Below are positions 37,701 through 47,045 of a DNA stretch of 64,000 nucleotides, piece after piece. The stretch covers positions 8,025,501-8,089,500 of the forward strand of contig NZ_SAUN01000001.1 in NCBI RefSeq assembly GCF_004011505.1. The letters are read 5' to 3'. Under the pieces are notes generated by a model. That model did not search any database, had not been told where the DNA came from, and saw only the letters and a list, made by a program, of their open reading frames with translations. The position numbers were made by a program, and so were the translations under genes. This DNA comes from Nonomuraea polychroma (lineage in GTDB: Bacteria; Actinomycetota; Actinomycetes; Streptosporangiales; Streptosporangiaceae). Positions within the stretch are counted from its first letter, which is position 1. Every line of letters starts with the position of its first letter.

Positions 37701-39098
37701 GTGTCCCGTGCCGTGCTGCTAGTGATCGTCGCCTTGCTGCTGTCGATCCTCCCCAATGTGTCCCACGCCACGGCCGCCGGCGTGGTGGGAACGGCGGGGA
37801 ACCTCATCCGGGAGGTGGAGCCGCGAGCCGACGGGATCAATCACATGGACACCCCGGCGATGATCACGGCGTTGAAGGCGCTCAACGTAAACACCTACGT
37901 CTATCCCATGGCCGGTGGCTACGATCACTGGGAGGACCTGCGTAGCGAGTTCCTGTCGGCCGCCGCGGACGCCGGGATCAACGTGTGGGTCCTGGTCTAC
38001 GCGCCGAGCCAGTCGGCCCTCTCCCGGCCGCACGGTCACGACTACGTGAAATGGTCCAGCGAGCTCGCCACTCTCTCGAAGAGCCACCCGAACCTGATCG
38101 GCTGGACCGTGGACGACTACGGCTTCGACCTCAAGACGTTCACCCCGGCGTACGTCAAGCAGATGCGTGACGCCGCCAAAGCGATCAACCCCTCGTTCAA
38201 GTTCATCCCAACGGTCTACTACAGCCAGTACACCGCAGCATTCATCGCCGAGCAGGCCCCGCTGCTGGACGGAGTGATCTTCCCCTTCCGCGATGAGCCG
38301 GTCCGGAACACCGCGTGGACGTGGAGCCTGTCCTACCAGGTCAAGGATCTCGCCAAGCGTCTCCCCGACACCGACATCTACCTGATGCCGTACGCCCACC
38401 CGCTGAGCCGTACCGCCCTGAAGCCAACCGTGGCCTACGTCGAGACGATCACCAAGAAGGCACTCGAGCACGTTCGCGCAGGAGAACTCGCCGGAGTCCT
38501 GCAATACAAACTCCCCTACATGTCCCGCGACCCCGGATGGACGCGCCCCACCACCGACAACCTCGCCCGCACCGGCAAAGGGCGGCTCAGCTTCGTCGTC
38601 GAGGCCAACACCGCCACCAAGGCTGGGATGTCGTGCAGCGCCACACGGAAGGTCCAGCTCACACCCGGGGCGGCCAGGCGCACAGTGAGCTTCTGGCACC
38701 GGGCCAATCGCGGAACCGGGAGCCCGGCCGGTTACCACATGAAACAGCTTCTCCTCAACGGCAAGGTGGTGTGGGAGCGGGACGTCGCCGCTGATCCGTA
38801 CACGTGGCAGCAGGCCACGATCGACCTGACGGCCAAGCTGGCCGGGGCGACGAGCGCGACGCTGCAATGGCGGCTGTACGAGCGCAAGGGCGTGGGCAAC
38901 TACTCCGTCGACGTGCGAGTCGACGACATCGTGACCACCGGCCTGCAGATGAGCGACCCTGGTGTGGAAAACGCCGTTACCTGGACATCTGGGCTAGCCC
39001 GCCAAGGCGGTCCGGTCCACTGCTCCGCCCAGGTCTACCACCAGGACTACGGTGCCGATCTCGGTGCGCGCATCGCCAAGATGTACGCGGCTGGATAG
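37701..39098 (+). CDS. Secreted TIM-barrel-like protein with C-terminal jelly-roll region
   Basis: The GTG at 37701 has AAGGA 5 nt upstream. The 465-residue product has a signal peptide (AVLLVIVALLLSILPNVSHA), a domain with repeated beta-alpha pattern (about 30-290: NVNTYVYPMAGGYDHW, VWVLVYAPSQ, IGWTVDDYGFD, VIFPFRDEP) and a C-terminal beta-sandwich (about 300-440, FVVEANTATKAGMSCSA). The DDY in WTVDDY and acid-rich strand ends suggest a glycoside-hydrolase-like barrel. A substrate cannot be assigned. Base composition is lower in GC than the core, in keeping with the accessory setting. Confidence 0.72.
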   Translation: MSRAVLLVIVALLLSILPNVSHATAAGVVGTAGNLIREVEPRADGINHMDTPAMITALKALNVNTYVYPMAGGYDHWEDLRSEFLSAAADAGINVWVLVYAPSQSALSRPHGHDYVKWSSELATLSKSHPNLIGWTVDDYGFDLKTFTPAYVKQMRDAAKAINPSFKFIPTVYYSQYTAAFIAEQAPLLDGVIFPFRDEPVRNTAWTWSLSYQVKDLAKRLPDTDIYLMPYAHPLSRTALKPTVAYVETITKKALEHVRAGELAGVLQYKLPYMSRDPGWTRPTTDNLARTGKGRLSFVVEANTATKAGMSCSATRKVQLTPGAARRTVSFWHRANRGTGSPAGYHMKQLLLNGKVVWERDVAADPYTWQQATIDLTAKLAGATSATLQWRLYERKGVGNYSVDVRVDDIVTTGLQMSDPGVENAVTWTSGLARQGGPVHCSAQVYHQDYGADLGARIAKMYAAG

Positions 39099-39185
39099 TC
39101 ACGAAGTCCTGGGTAGGCAACGCGATCCGCCGGGGGCCCGCCAGGTACCTGGCGCAGCCGCGATCGTCACGGCTGCGTCCCTCCC

Positions 39186-39708
39186 GATCGGATCATCTCC
39201 ACCGTGGATCCGGAGGCCCGCCACATTCACAAGATCGGGCAGCAGCGCGAGGACGGCTATTAGGCCCACCTGGCCGTCGGACCGGAGACCGGCCTATTCA
39301 CCGCGGCTGCCCTGCGCCGCGGCGCCGGAGTCGATCACCACGAGGCTGCCGTCGCCCCCGACCTGCTCGCCGACGAGAGCTGCCCCTTGCAGATCCTGCC
39401 CGATGCCGCCTACGCCGCCGCCGAGCTGCGCGCCGCCCTGACCGCCGCCGGACACCGGCTGCTGATCAAGCCACCCGCGCCCAAACCCGCCGTCCCCGGC
39501 GGGCTCACCCTGGACGACTTCACCATCGACACCACCGCCGGCACGGTCGCCTGCCCCGCCGGCCACACCGTCGCACTCGCCCCGCCCGCAAGCCGCTACC
39601 AGCAGTGCCGCGCCACCTTCACCGGCCTGTGCGCCGCCTGCCCGCTCCACGATCGCTGCACCACCGCCAAGAGCGGCCGCATCCTGACCATCGCCGCCTG
39701 CGCTGCCG
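39186..39708 (+). pseudogene. IS1182-type transposase fragment with in-frame stop
   Basis: The frame reads DRIISTVDPEARHIHKIGQQ, then REDGY, a TAG at 39261-39263 where homologues have Lys, then AHLAVGPETGLFTAAALRRG. It continues with the tail features LLIKPPAPKPAVPGG, CPAGHTVALAP and LCAACPLHDRCTTAKSGR and breaks off after LTI at about 39693. The N-terminal half, the C-terminal catalytic part and the ends of the element are missing. This is a decayed insertion sequence, not a working one. No clear terminal inverted repeats are seen. Confidence 0.8.
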
Positions 39709-39942
39709 CGGCCCCATCATTGCGTTTTGCCCGAGGTCCCGTGGGCGCGGAGTAAATGATCTCGACGCTACCCTGGTGCTGCCTCGGACTATGCGGAACC
39801 CGATCAACGCCGGGGTCCGGGGATCGAAGACCCCCGGCAAGGGGGCTCGGGGAGCTGGGCTCCCCAGTAAGAGGAGTCCGGAGCTTATTCGCGCGTAGCG
39901 CGCACTCGGCGGAGGCCCATGCCGTTGGGCCGGTGCTCCGGG
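39709..39942. other. Non-coding stretch next to the broken transposase
   Basis: About 230 bp with G-rich and C-rich runs and no supported gene. It may hold the worn end of the insertion element or a second degraded element. I see no inverted repeat long enough to name. Confidence 0.35.
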
Positions 39943-40359
39943 TTAGGCGTCGACGAGGTAGAAGGCGAGGGCTACGTCGAAGCCGTCGCGGCATTGACGG
40001 TGGGAGCGGTAGCAGGGGCGCCAGGCCGAGCTGGCACCGATCCCGGCTCGGGCGTCCATCAGGGCAGACGGTACGCGCTCCGGTTTCGGGAGCAGGCCGT
40101 GGCCCAGGTAGCGGACCCCGGTCAGCTCGGTGTGGTGGCCGCGGCCGCCCGAGACGAATGTGCCCAGGCGCCAGCCGCTCTCCTCGTCCCACACCAGCGC
40201 GCTTCCGTCGGCCAGCATGAGCGTGGCGTCGCGCGGGTCGCAGGGGCCTTCCCACCAGTCCGCGACCTCGGCTCCGAGCTGGTCGACGACCTGACGTACG
40301 TAGCTGATCGGTTGCTGCAGCCACTCGTCGGTGTACGGCTCGACGTGCCTGATGGCCAC
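39943..40359 (-). CDS. DUF6292-like protein
   Basis: The GTG at 40359 has AAGGGGG 8 nt upstream and yields 138 residues. The sequence (EPYTDEWLQQPISYVRQVVD; TLMLADGSALVWDEESGWRLG; VRYLGHGLLPKPERVPSAL) matches the DUF6292 pattern, often found in mobile or defence-like regions of actinomycetes. The function is unknown. It lies in the accessory zone next to the transposase fragment. Confidence 0.72.
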   Translation of the reverse strand: MAIRHVEPYTDEWLQQPISYVRQVVDQLGAEVADWWEGPCDPRDATLMLADGSALVWDEESGWRLGTFVSGGRGHHTELTGVRYLGHGLLPKPERVPSALMDARAGIGASSAWRPCYRSHRQCRDGFDVALAFYLVDA

Positions 40360-40498
40360 GGACGGCACCCCCTTGTGCCCTAGCGGTAAGGAAAACGGAA
40401 CGGCTAACAACCATACCCGCGCCGAACTTATTCCGTTGCACAGCCGTCTAGTCATTACGGACGATATTTACGTCCGGCACGGGGAAGGAGGGGAGCCC

Positions 40499-40624
40499 AT
40501 GATTGCCACGATTCTCCTCATCGTGCTGATGGTCGTCGCGGTCGCGGCCACGGAGCTCTGCATGCTGTGCTCCGGCGAGAGCAAAGAGAGTGTCGAGTCC
40601 CCCACCGAGATCGTCGGGGACTAG
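40499..40624 (+). CDS. Small membrane peptide
   Basis: The 41-residue product has AAGGAGGGG 5 nt before its ATG. One membrane helix (IATILLIVLMVVAVAATELC) is followed by a Cys pair spaced CMLC and an acidic tail (ESKESVESPTEIVG). It looks like a real small gene because of the strong ribosome binding site. The next gene begins 11 bp downstream of its stop, so the two are cotranscribed. Confidence 0.6.
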   Translation: MIATILLIVLMVVAVAATELCMLCSGESKESVESPTEIVGD

Positions 40625-40634
40625 TCTCTCCTGC

Positions 40635-41075
40635 ATGGCGCCCCTGCTTCTCTGGTTGCACATCGCATTTGCGATCTTCACGATCGGCCCCATCACCGCC
40701 GCGACGATGGCCGCGCCCCGTGTGATCCGCAACAAGAACGTGCCCGCCCTGAAGTTCATCCAGCGCACGACACGGATCTACAGCTTTGCCGCGATCGGCG
40801 TGTTCGTGTTCGGGCTGGCGCTCGGCGCGATCATGCCCGGCGGCGTGCTCGGCAGGTGGTATATGACCGCCTCCATGACGCTGTTCATCGTGGCCGCCGT
40901 GATGCTCGTCATCATCGACCGCGATCTGCGCACCGCCGTACGTGCGCTGGAGAGCGAGGACGCGGCCGACGACGCCAAGGTCCAGAACGGGCGGATCGCC
41001 GCGATCAGCGGGCTGCTCTCGGTGATCTGGCTGGTGATCCTCTTCCTGATGGTGGTTCCCGGCCCCACCGCGTGA
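40635..41075 (+). CDS. Four-helix integral membrane protein (DUF2269-like)
   Basis: The 146-residue product has four hydrophobic helices (about 4-28, 48-70, 75-95 and 120-140). It starts LLLWLHIAFAIFTIGPITAA, like DUF2269 proteins with a conserved His in helix 1, and has IMPGGVLGRWYMTASMTLF. The family role is unknown. It is downstream of the 41-residue membrane peptide and is followed by convergent metB. Confidence 0.75.
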   Translation: MAPLLLWLHIAFAIFTIGPITAATMAAPRVIRNKNVPALKFIQRTTRIYSFAAIGVFVFGLALGAIMPGGVLGRWYMTASMTLFIVAAVMLVIIDRDLRTAVRALESEDAADDAKVQNGRIAAISGLLSVIWLVILFLMVVPGPTA

Positions 41076-41140
41076 CACCGCGACACACCTGCCCCGCCGG
41101 CCCCGCCGGGTGACGGGGCCGGTTCAGCGCCCCCAGGTCC

Positions 41141-42280
41141 TCAGGCCAGCGCCTGGCTGAGGTCGGCGAGCAGGTCGTCGACCGTCTCGATGCCGACCGA
41201 CAGCCGCACCAGGTCGGCGGGCACCTCCAGCGGCGACCCCACCGCCGACGCGTGGGTCATCCTGCCGGGGTGCTCGATGAGCGACTCGACACCGCCGAGC
41301 GACTCGCCCAGCGTGAAGAGCTTCGCCCGGTTGCACACCTCCACGGCCTCCGCCTCGCCCCCGGCGACACGGAACGACACCATGCCCCCGAACCGCTTCA
41401 TCTGCTTGGCCGCCACCTCGTGCCCCGGGTGCTCGGCCAGCCCCGGGTAGAGCACGTCGGTCACGCGCGGGTGCGCCAGCAGCAGGTCGACGACGCGTTC
41501 GGCGTTGTCGCAGTGGCGGTCCATGCGCACGCCCAGGGTCTTGAGCCCGCGCAGCGTCAGCCAGGCGTCGAACGGCCCGGCCACCGCGCCCATCGCGTTC
41601 TGGTGGTAGGCCAGCTCCTCGCCGAGCCCGGCGTCCGCCGCGATGAGCGCCCCGCCGACCACGTCGGAGTGACCGCCCACGTATTTGGTCGTGGAGTGCA
41701 CGACGACGTCCGCCCCCAGAGCCAACGGCTGCTGCAGATACGGCGACGCGAACGTGTTGTCGACCACCAGCAGCGCCCCGTTGTCGTGGGCCAGCTGCGC
41801 GAGCGCCGCGATGTCGGCGATGCCGAGCAGCGGGTTGGTGGGCGTCTCGACCCAGACCACCTTGGTCTTCTGCGTCATGGCCGCGGCCACGGCGTCGAGG
41901 TCGTGCAGCGGGACCGGGTCGTAGTGCAGGTCCCAGCGCTCGTGGACCTTGGCGAACAGCCGGTACGTCCCGCCGTACGCGTCGTTCGGGATGATGACGT
42001 GGTCCTGCGGCTTGCACACCGTACGCAGGAAGGTGTCCTCGGCGGCCAGCCCGGAGGCGAACGCGAGCCCGCGCGCACCCCCCTCCACGGCCGCGAGCGC
42101 CTGCTCGAGCGCGGTCCTGGTGGGGTTGGCCGAACGGCTGTACTCATATCCCGAGCGCAGGCCGCCCACGCCGTCCTGCTTGTAGGTGGATGTCGCGTAG
42201 ATCGGCGGCACGACCGCACCGGTCAGTGGGTCGGGCTCTTGACCTGCGTGGATGGCCAGCGTCTCAAAACCGTTGCTCAT
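41141..42280 (-). CDS. metB: Cystathionine gamma-synthase
   Basis: From the ATG at 42280 the product is 379 residues, a PLP enzyme of the Cys/Met metabolism family. PLP-binding Lys is in HSTTKYVGGHSDVVGG; the N-terminal YEYSRSANPTRTALEQALAA and C-terminal FTLGESLGGVESLIEHPG are typical. The family covers cystathionine gamma-synthases and lyases; the short spacing and motifs fit MetB, but a lyase role (reverse transsulfuration with the cystathionine beta-synthase at 47907) is possible. A second start at GTG 42289 would add three residues. Confidence 0.9.
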   Translation of the reverse strand: MSNGFETLAIHAGQEPDPLTGAVVPPIYATSTYKQDGVGGLRSGYEYSRSANPTRTALEQALAAVEGGARGLAFASGLAAEDTFLRTVCKPQDHVIIPNDAYGGTYRLFAKVHERWDLHYDPVPLHDLDAVAAAMTQKTKVVWVETPTNPLLGIADIAALAQLAHDNGALLVVDNTFASPYLQQPLALGADVVVHSTTKYVGGHSDVVGGALIAADAGLGEELAYHQNAMGAVAGPFDAWLTLRGLKTLGVRMDRHCDNAERVVDLLLAHPRVTDVLYPGLAEHPGHEVAAKQMKRFGGMVSFRVAGGEAEAVEVCNRAKLFTLGESLGGVESLIEHPGRMTHASAVGSPLEVPADLVRLSVGIETVDDLLADLSQALA

Positions 42281-42297
42281 AGAGGCCACGTTAACGG

Positions 42298-42340
42298 ACG
42301 ACGGCCCGCGGTCCGTCCCCACCGGACCGCGGGCCGTCGT
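42298..42340. repeat. Perfect 18-bp hairpin upstream of metB
   Basis: Arms 42298-42315 and 42323-42340 are exact reverse complements (ACGACGGCCCGCGGTCCG) around a 7-nt loop. It lies 65 bp after the stop of the small membrane protein and 18 bp before the metB start. A terminator or a 5' leader structure of metB is possible; there is no T tract. Confidence 0.75.
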
Positions 42341-42404
42341 TGCGGGCGCGTCCCCCAACGTCCGCCCGCGCAGCTCGCGCACCATGCCCGCGCGAGCCGG
42401 GTCG

Positions 42405-42602
42405 TCAGGCCGCCTTGGGCTCCTCGCGGTCTCCCCCGCCCGACCTGGGCGCCAGCGGTACGACGTCGGCGTGGATGAACCGGCCACTGCCGCCCTCGGC
42501 GGGCTCTCCGTTGATGCGGGAGAGCAGCACCGGATCGGCCAGCGCCAGCAGCACCCCGACGACCAGCCCGATTCCCAGTAATGCGAACCCGATGGCAACC
42601 AT
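42405..42602 (-). CDS. Small membrane protein
   Basis: The ATG at 42602 (GGGGACAGAG before it) gives a 65-residue product. It has one long hydrophobic segment (VAIGFALLGIGLVVGVLLALADPVLL, about residues 2-27), then a short soluble tail with a Gly/Ser-rich turn and a conserved-looking RFIHADVVPLAPRSG. Composition and strong RBS support coding. It is divergent from the sensor kinase at 42739. No function is known. Confidence 0.6.
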   Translation of the reverse strand: MVAIGFALLGIGLVVGVLLALADPVLLSRINGEPAEGGSGRFIHADVVPLAPRSGGGDREEPKAA

Positions 42603-42738
42603 CTCTGTCCCCTTTCCGACATATCCAGCATCCGCGATCTCCCTGGCCGGCACCTCCACTGAAGGGCGGGTCTGTGGCGGGCCGGCTCGGCCGAACGGTT
42701 GATACGACTTGTCCGACTTCCGGCCTAGGCTCGGGGCC

Positions 42739-43905
42739 GTGGGTGATTCCAAGCGGCTCGTGTACTGGATCCGGCGGCTGAGCGAGATCGCGATGCTCGG
42801 CTGGCTGGGCATGATGCTGCTGGTCGACCTCGCGGTGGCGGTAGGCATCGGTGGTTTCCAATGGCTCGTCCTGTTCTGCGGCGGCTGCGGCATCGCCGCC
42901 GTGGTGCTGCGGCGCAGGTATCGCGTCGAAGGATTCGCCATCATGCTGGCGCTGTCGTTCGGCATCTCCCTCACGATCGGCGGCGGCGACTTCGACGGCG
43001 CGCCCGGCATGGCGGAGACGGGGGCGCTGCTCATCCTCATCATCGGCGTGCTGCGGCACGTCGAGCCGGTACGCCGGGCGGCCGTGCTGGCCTGCGTCGG
43101 GCTGATCGTGCTGATGGCCGAGGGCATCGCCCGCGACTACCAGAGCGCGGGGCTGATCCTGTCGTTCGTGTTGTTCGCAGGGTGGTCGACGGCCGCGGGA
43201 GCCGGCGGCTACCTGCGCTTCCAGATGGAACGCCGCAGGGAGGCCGTGCACTCGGTAAGGCGGGCGGAGCGGCTGGAGCTGGCCAGGGAACTGCACGATC
43301 TGGTCGCCCACTACATCACCGGCATCGTGGTCCAGGCGCAGGCCGCGCGTACGGTGGCGGAGACCAGACCGGACGCGGTGGCGCCCGCGCTCGACGCCAT
43401 CGCCACGGCCGGTTCCGAGGCGCTGACCTCGATGCGGCGCATGGTGACGGTGCTGCGTACCGAGGACGACGCGGCCCGCAAGCCCGGCACCACGCTGGCC
43501 GACCTGCGCATTCTGGCCGACCGGTGCTCCGCCGACGGGCCCAAGGTGGCGTTCGAGATCGGGCAGGGCCTGGACGACCGCACGTTACCGCCGGAGGTCA
43601 TGACCACCCTGCACCGAGTGCTGCAGGAGTCTCTGACGAACGTACGCAAGCACGCGTCCGGTGCCGCCTGGGTGGAGGCGGATCTGCGGAGGTACGAGAA
43701 GGTCGTGGTGCTCCGGGTGCGGAACTTCGGGTCCTCCGCCTCAGATCCCCGGGTTGCCCGCCTTGGTGGCGGGTTCGGGCTGGTCGGCATGGCCGAGCGG
43801 GTGGAGGCGCTGGGCGGCAGGCTCTACGCGGGCCCGTCCCCGGAGGGCGCTTGGGAGGTCGTCGCCGAGTTCCCCCTGCCCCGAGCCGGTTTCCCCGATA
43901 CCTGA
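42739..43905 (+). CDS. Sensor histidine kinase of the HisKA_3 (NarL-partner) type
   Basis: The 388-residue product has six or so N-terminal membrane segments (about 12-180), then a HisKA_3 dimerisation unit with the phospho-acceptor His in LARELHDLVAHYITGIVVQA, and an HATPase_c region (HRVLQESLTNVRKHASGA; FGLVGMAERVEALGGRLYAG). The GTG at 42739 is used as the start. There is no NarL-type regulator next to it, so it is an orphan here. Its last 165 bp overlap, on the other strand, the 3' end of the AfsR-type gene. Confidence 0.9.
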   Translation: MGDSKRLVYWIRRLSEIAMLGWLGMMLLVDLAVAVGIGGFQWLVLFCGGCGIAAVVLRRRYRVEGFAIMLALSFGISLTIGGGDFDGAPGMAETGALLILIIGVLRHVEPVRRAAVLACVGLIVLMAEGIARDYQSAGLILSFVLFAGWSTAAGAGGYLRFQMERRREAVHSVRRAERLELARELHDLVAHYITGIVVQAQAARTVAETRPDAVAPALDAIATAGSEALTSMRRMVTVLRTEDDAARKPGTTLADLRILADRCSADGPKVAFEIGQGLDDRTLPPEVMTTLHRVLQESLTNVRKHASGAAWVEADLRRYEKVVVLRVRNFGSSASDPRVARLGGGFGLVGMAERVEALGGRLYAGPSPEGAWEVVAEFPLPRAGFPDT

Positions 43906-46900
43906 GCCGCCTTCCCCGAACCCCCGGCCCCTGTCCCAGAACCCAGAGCCGCGATCTCGTTCCCCTTCGGCGAATGCCCGCTCGAACACGTCGTCCCCCA
44001 AGGCGGCGCGCAGCCGGACGGTGATCCGGTCCACGTCTCGCCGCTCGCGCGAGGGCTGCGGCGCGCCGACGGCCCGCCTGATGCCGGCGGCCGCCCCGAT
44101 CATCCGCGCCGCCTCCGTCAGCGGGCAGTCCGCCTGGAGGTGACCGGCCTCGCCGCTGAGCGACAGCGCCCCGGCCAGCCCTTCGAGGGCCAGCGCGATC
44201 GCCCTGGGGTCACCGGTGGCCCGCGCCGCCGCGTACCCCTCCCGCTGCCTGTCCAGCGCCGTCTCCCCGTCACCCCGCTGCTCGGCGACGAAGCCCAGCT
44301 CCGCCATGACGAACGCGATCCCGGGCGTCCCCCGCACCCGCCGCAGGAAGTCCAGCACGGGCCGCAGGTGGGCCTCCGCCTCCTCGTACCGGCCCTGCCG
44401 CCGGGCGCTCATGGCCAGACCGAGCAGGGCGTTCTCCTCGGCCGCCCGGTAGGACTGGGCGACCGCCAGCCGCCTGGCCCGCTCGTGGTAGTCGTCGGCC
44501 CGCTCGTAGTCCCCCGCAAGCAACGCGATGCGCCCGATGGCCGCGAGCCGGAACGAGACCTCGAAGCCCAGCTCCTCGGCCAGACGCAGTGCCTCCTCAC
44601 GCAGCCGGGCGGCCTTCGGGTAGTCGCCGCGGATCTCGGCCGCCCGATCGAGCACGTCCATCGCCTCGATCTGGCCCCACTCGTCGCCCAGTTCCCTGAA
44701 CAGAGCGAGCCCCCGCTCCCCGTCCCGCTCCATCGCCACCAGGTCGGCCCGGCCGACGGCGAGCTTGGCACGCAGACACAACGCCGCCGCGACGCCCCAC
44801 CTGTCACCCAACTCCTCGTACGCGGCCAACGCCCGCTCCGCCGCCGCCTCGTGCGCCGCCCTGTCGCCGTAGGCCCAGCGGACGTGGCTCAACAGCCAGT
44901 CGGCCAGCGCCGCGCCCGCCCGATCGAGCCCTTCACGGCGCACCGGCGAGACGGGCTCGCCGAGCAGCGCCTCGATCCCGGCCAGCCAGACGGACGCCCG
45001 AGCTGCCAAGGCCTCAGCCGCCGCGTCCCCGGTCTCGCTGGGGGAACGGGCTGCCGCAAGGACGGTCGCCAGCGACCTGCGTGCCTCGCTGAGGCTGCCG
45101 CGCAGTATCCAATACCAGGCGAGGGCGTTGACCAGCCGCAACGCGTCCGGCCCCGGCCCCGCGAGCGCGAGCCGGAGATTGGCGCGCTCGGCGTCGAGCC
45201 GCGCGAACCATTCCCGCTGCCCCGGCCCTCTGAGGTCCGCACGTTCGGCGAGCGCGGTGTAGTAGCGGGCGTGCCGCGCCGTGATCAGGTCGTCCTCGCC
45301 CGCCTCGGCCAGCCGTTCCCGGCAATAGGCGGCGACCGACTCCAGCAGCCGGTAACGCGGCCCGGCGGCCCGCACCACCAGTGACCGATCCACCAGCCGG
45401 GCCAGCGTGTCCAGCACGTCCACCCCCGGCTCGGCGCACACCTGCTCGGCCGCCTCCAGCGTGCACCCACCGGCATGCACCGCCAGCCGCCGCAACACCA
45501 CCCGCTCGGGCTCCCCCAGCAGCTCCCAACTCCAGTCGATCATCGCCCGCAACGTACGCTGCCGCTCCGGCGCGTCCCGCATTCCCGCCGTCAGCACGCG
45601 GAACCGGTCGTCCAGCCGCTCTGCCAGCCCCCGGACCCCCAACGCCCGCACCCGGGTCGCGGCCAGCTCCAGCGCCAGCGGGAGGCCGTCCAGCCTGGCG
45701 CAGATCTCCGCCACGTCCGCATCCGGCTCGACCCCCGCCCGCGCCGCGAACAACTCCACCGCCGCCTCCGGCGCCAGCGGCGGCACGCCCCACAGGGCCT
45801 CACCTTCGATACGCAACGACTCCTGGCTCGTGGCAAGGATCCGCAACCCGGGCGCCGCCCGCAACAACCGCGCGGCCAGTGCGGCCGCCTGCTCCACGAC
45901 ATGCTCGCAGTTGTCCAGCACCAGCAACGCCTGCGTGCCCTGCAGCGCCGTCGCCAGCCGATCGACCATGGACCCCGCCACGTCGTCCCGCAACCCCAGG
46001 ACGCCGCCGATCGCCTCCGCCACCTCGACGACCCCGGCGTGCGGCCGCAGCGCCGCCAGCTCCACCAGCCACACATCTCCGTCGGCAGCGCACCCCCGAG
46101 ACTCCTCCGCAGCCGCCAGGGCCAGGCGCGTCTTGCCGACGCCCCCCGGCCCCGTGAGCGTGACCAGCCGGTTGGCCCGCAGCAGCGCCCGGACCTCGGC
46201 CACCGCCTCCTCCCGCCCGATCAGGCGGCTCAACGGCGCGGGCAGGTTGGTCCGAGGCCGCACAGCAACCACGTCCAGGGCCGGGTCCTGGCGCAGGATC
46301 GCCTGATGCAGCGCCGCCAGCTCGGCCGACGGATCCACCCCGAGCTCGTCCCGCAACCGCCGCCGCACGTCCTCGTACGTGGCCAGTGCCTCGCTCTGCC
46401 GCCCGCCCCGGTACAGGGCCAGCATGTGCGAGGCACGCAGGCGCTCCCGCAGCGGATGCCGGGCGACCAGTTCCGCCAGATCGACCCGTTCGCCGAGCGA
46501 CAGCCGTACCTCTGCCTGCTCCTCCAGCGCCGCCAGACGTGTCTCCTCCAGGTTCGCGGCCTCGGCGCGGGCGAAGTCCGCGTCGGGGAAGTCGGCGTAC
46601 GCGGGCCCGCGCCACAGCGCCAGCGCCTCCTCCAGCTCGGCCGCGCGCGTGGCGGGATCCGGGGAGCGGCGCTCGACGAGGGCGCGGAAGCGGGCGGCGT
46701 CGCAGTCATGGGCCGCCAGCCGGTATCCGGCAGGCCCGTGCGTGATCAACAAGGGGTCTCCGAGCGCGCGGCGCAGCTGGGAGACCCGCGCTTGGAGCGT
46801 CCCGACCGGGTTGCGGCCGGCCCGCGCGCCCCAGAGGTCCTCGACCAGCCGGTCCACCGGCACGGGCCCGCCCCCGTGGGCCAGCAGGTCCGCCAGCACC

Positions 46901-46983
46901 GCCCGCACCTTGGCCTCGGCCACGTGAACAGACCGGCCGTCCACCCGCACCGTCAGCGGCCCGAGCACCCCGAAACGCACCAT
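43741..46983 (-). CDS. AfsR/SARP-family regulator with BTAD and NB-ARC domains
   Basis: The 1080-residue protein has an OmpR-like winged helix (about 1-95: VRFGVLGPLTVRVDGRSVHV), a BTAD helical repeat region (about 96-245) and an NB-ARC/AAA ATPase module with Walker A LTGPGGVGKTRLALAAAEES, then TPR-like repeats in the C-terminal half. Such regulators activate secondary metabolite or other pathways on ATP binding. The C-terminus after FERAFAEGERDRG becomes low complexity (GSGFWDRGRGFGEGGSG) and continues into the antisense of the sensor kinase gene, so it may have lost an earlier stop. It is divergent from the oxidoreductase at 47046. Confidence 0.93.
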   Translation of the reverse strand: MVRFGVLGPLTVRVDGRSVHVAEAKVRAVLADLLAHGGGPVPVDRLVEDLWGARAGRNPVGTLQARVSQLRRALGDPLLITHGPAGYRLAAHDCDAARFRALVERRSPDPATRAAELEEALALWRGPAYADFPDADFARAEAANLEETRLAALEEQAEVRLSLGERVDLAELVARHPLRERLRASHMLALYRGGRQSEALATYEDVRRRLRDELGVDPSAELAALHQAILRQDPALDVVAVRPRTNLPAPLSRLIGREEAVAEVRALLRANRLVTLTGPGGVGKTRLALAAAEESRGCAADGDVWLVELAALRPHAGVVEVAEAIGGVLGLRDDVAGSMVDRLATALQGTQALLVLDNCEHVVEQAAALAARLLRAAPGLRILATSQESLRIEGEALWGVPPLAPEAAVELFAARAGVEPDADVAEICARLDGLPLALELAATRVRALGVRGLAERLDDRFRVLTAGMRDAPERQRTLRAMIDWSWELLGEPERVVLRRLAVHAGGCTLEAAEQVCAEPGVDVLDTLARLVDRSLVVRAAGPRYRLLESVAAYCRERLAEAGEDDLITARHARYYTALAERADLRGPGQREWFARLDAERANLRLALAGPGPDALRLVNALAWYWILRGSLSEARRSLATVLAAARSPSETGDAAAEALAARASVWLAGIEALLGEPVSPVRREGLDRAGAALADWLLSHVRWAYGDRAAHEAAAERALAAYEELGDRWGVAAALCLRAKLAVGRADLVAMERDGERGLALFRELGDEWGQIEAMDVLDRAAEIRGDYPKAARLREEALRLAEELGFEVSFRLAAIGRIALLAGDYERADDYHERARRLAVAQSYRAAEENALLGLAMSARRQGRYEEAEAHLRPVLDFLRRVRGTPGIAFVMAELGFVAEQRGDGETALDRQREGYAAARATGDPRAIALALEGLAGALSLSGEAGHLQADCPLTEAARMIGAAAGIRRAVGAPQPSRERRDVDRITVRLRAALGDDVFERAFAEGERDRGSGFWDRGRGFGEGGSGIGETGSGQGELGDDLPSALRGRARVEPAAQRLHPLGHADQPEPATKAGNPGI

Positions 46984-47045
46984 GCCATTGCTAACCCGTA
47001 GCCGGCCAGAAGGATTTCCGTAGCGGCGTGTCCCAAGGTGGGGCC

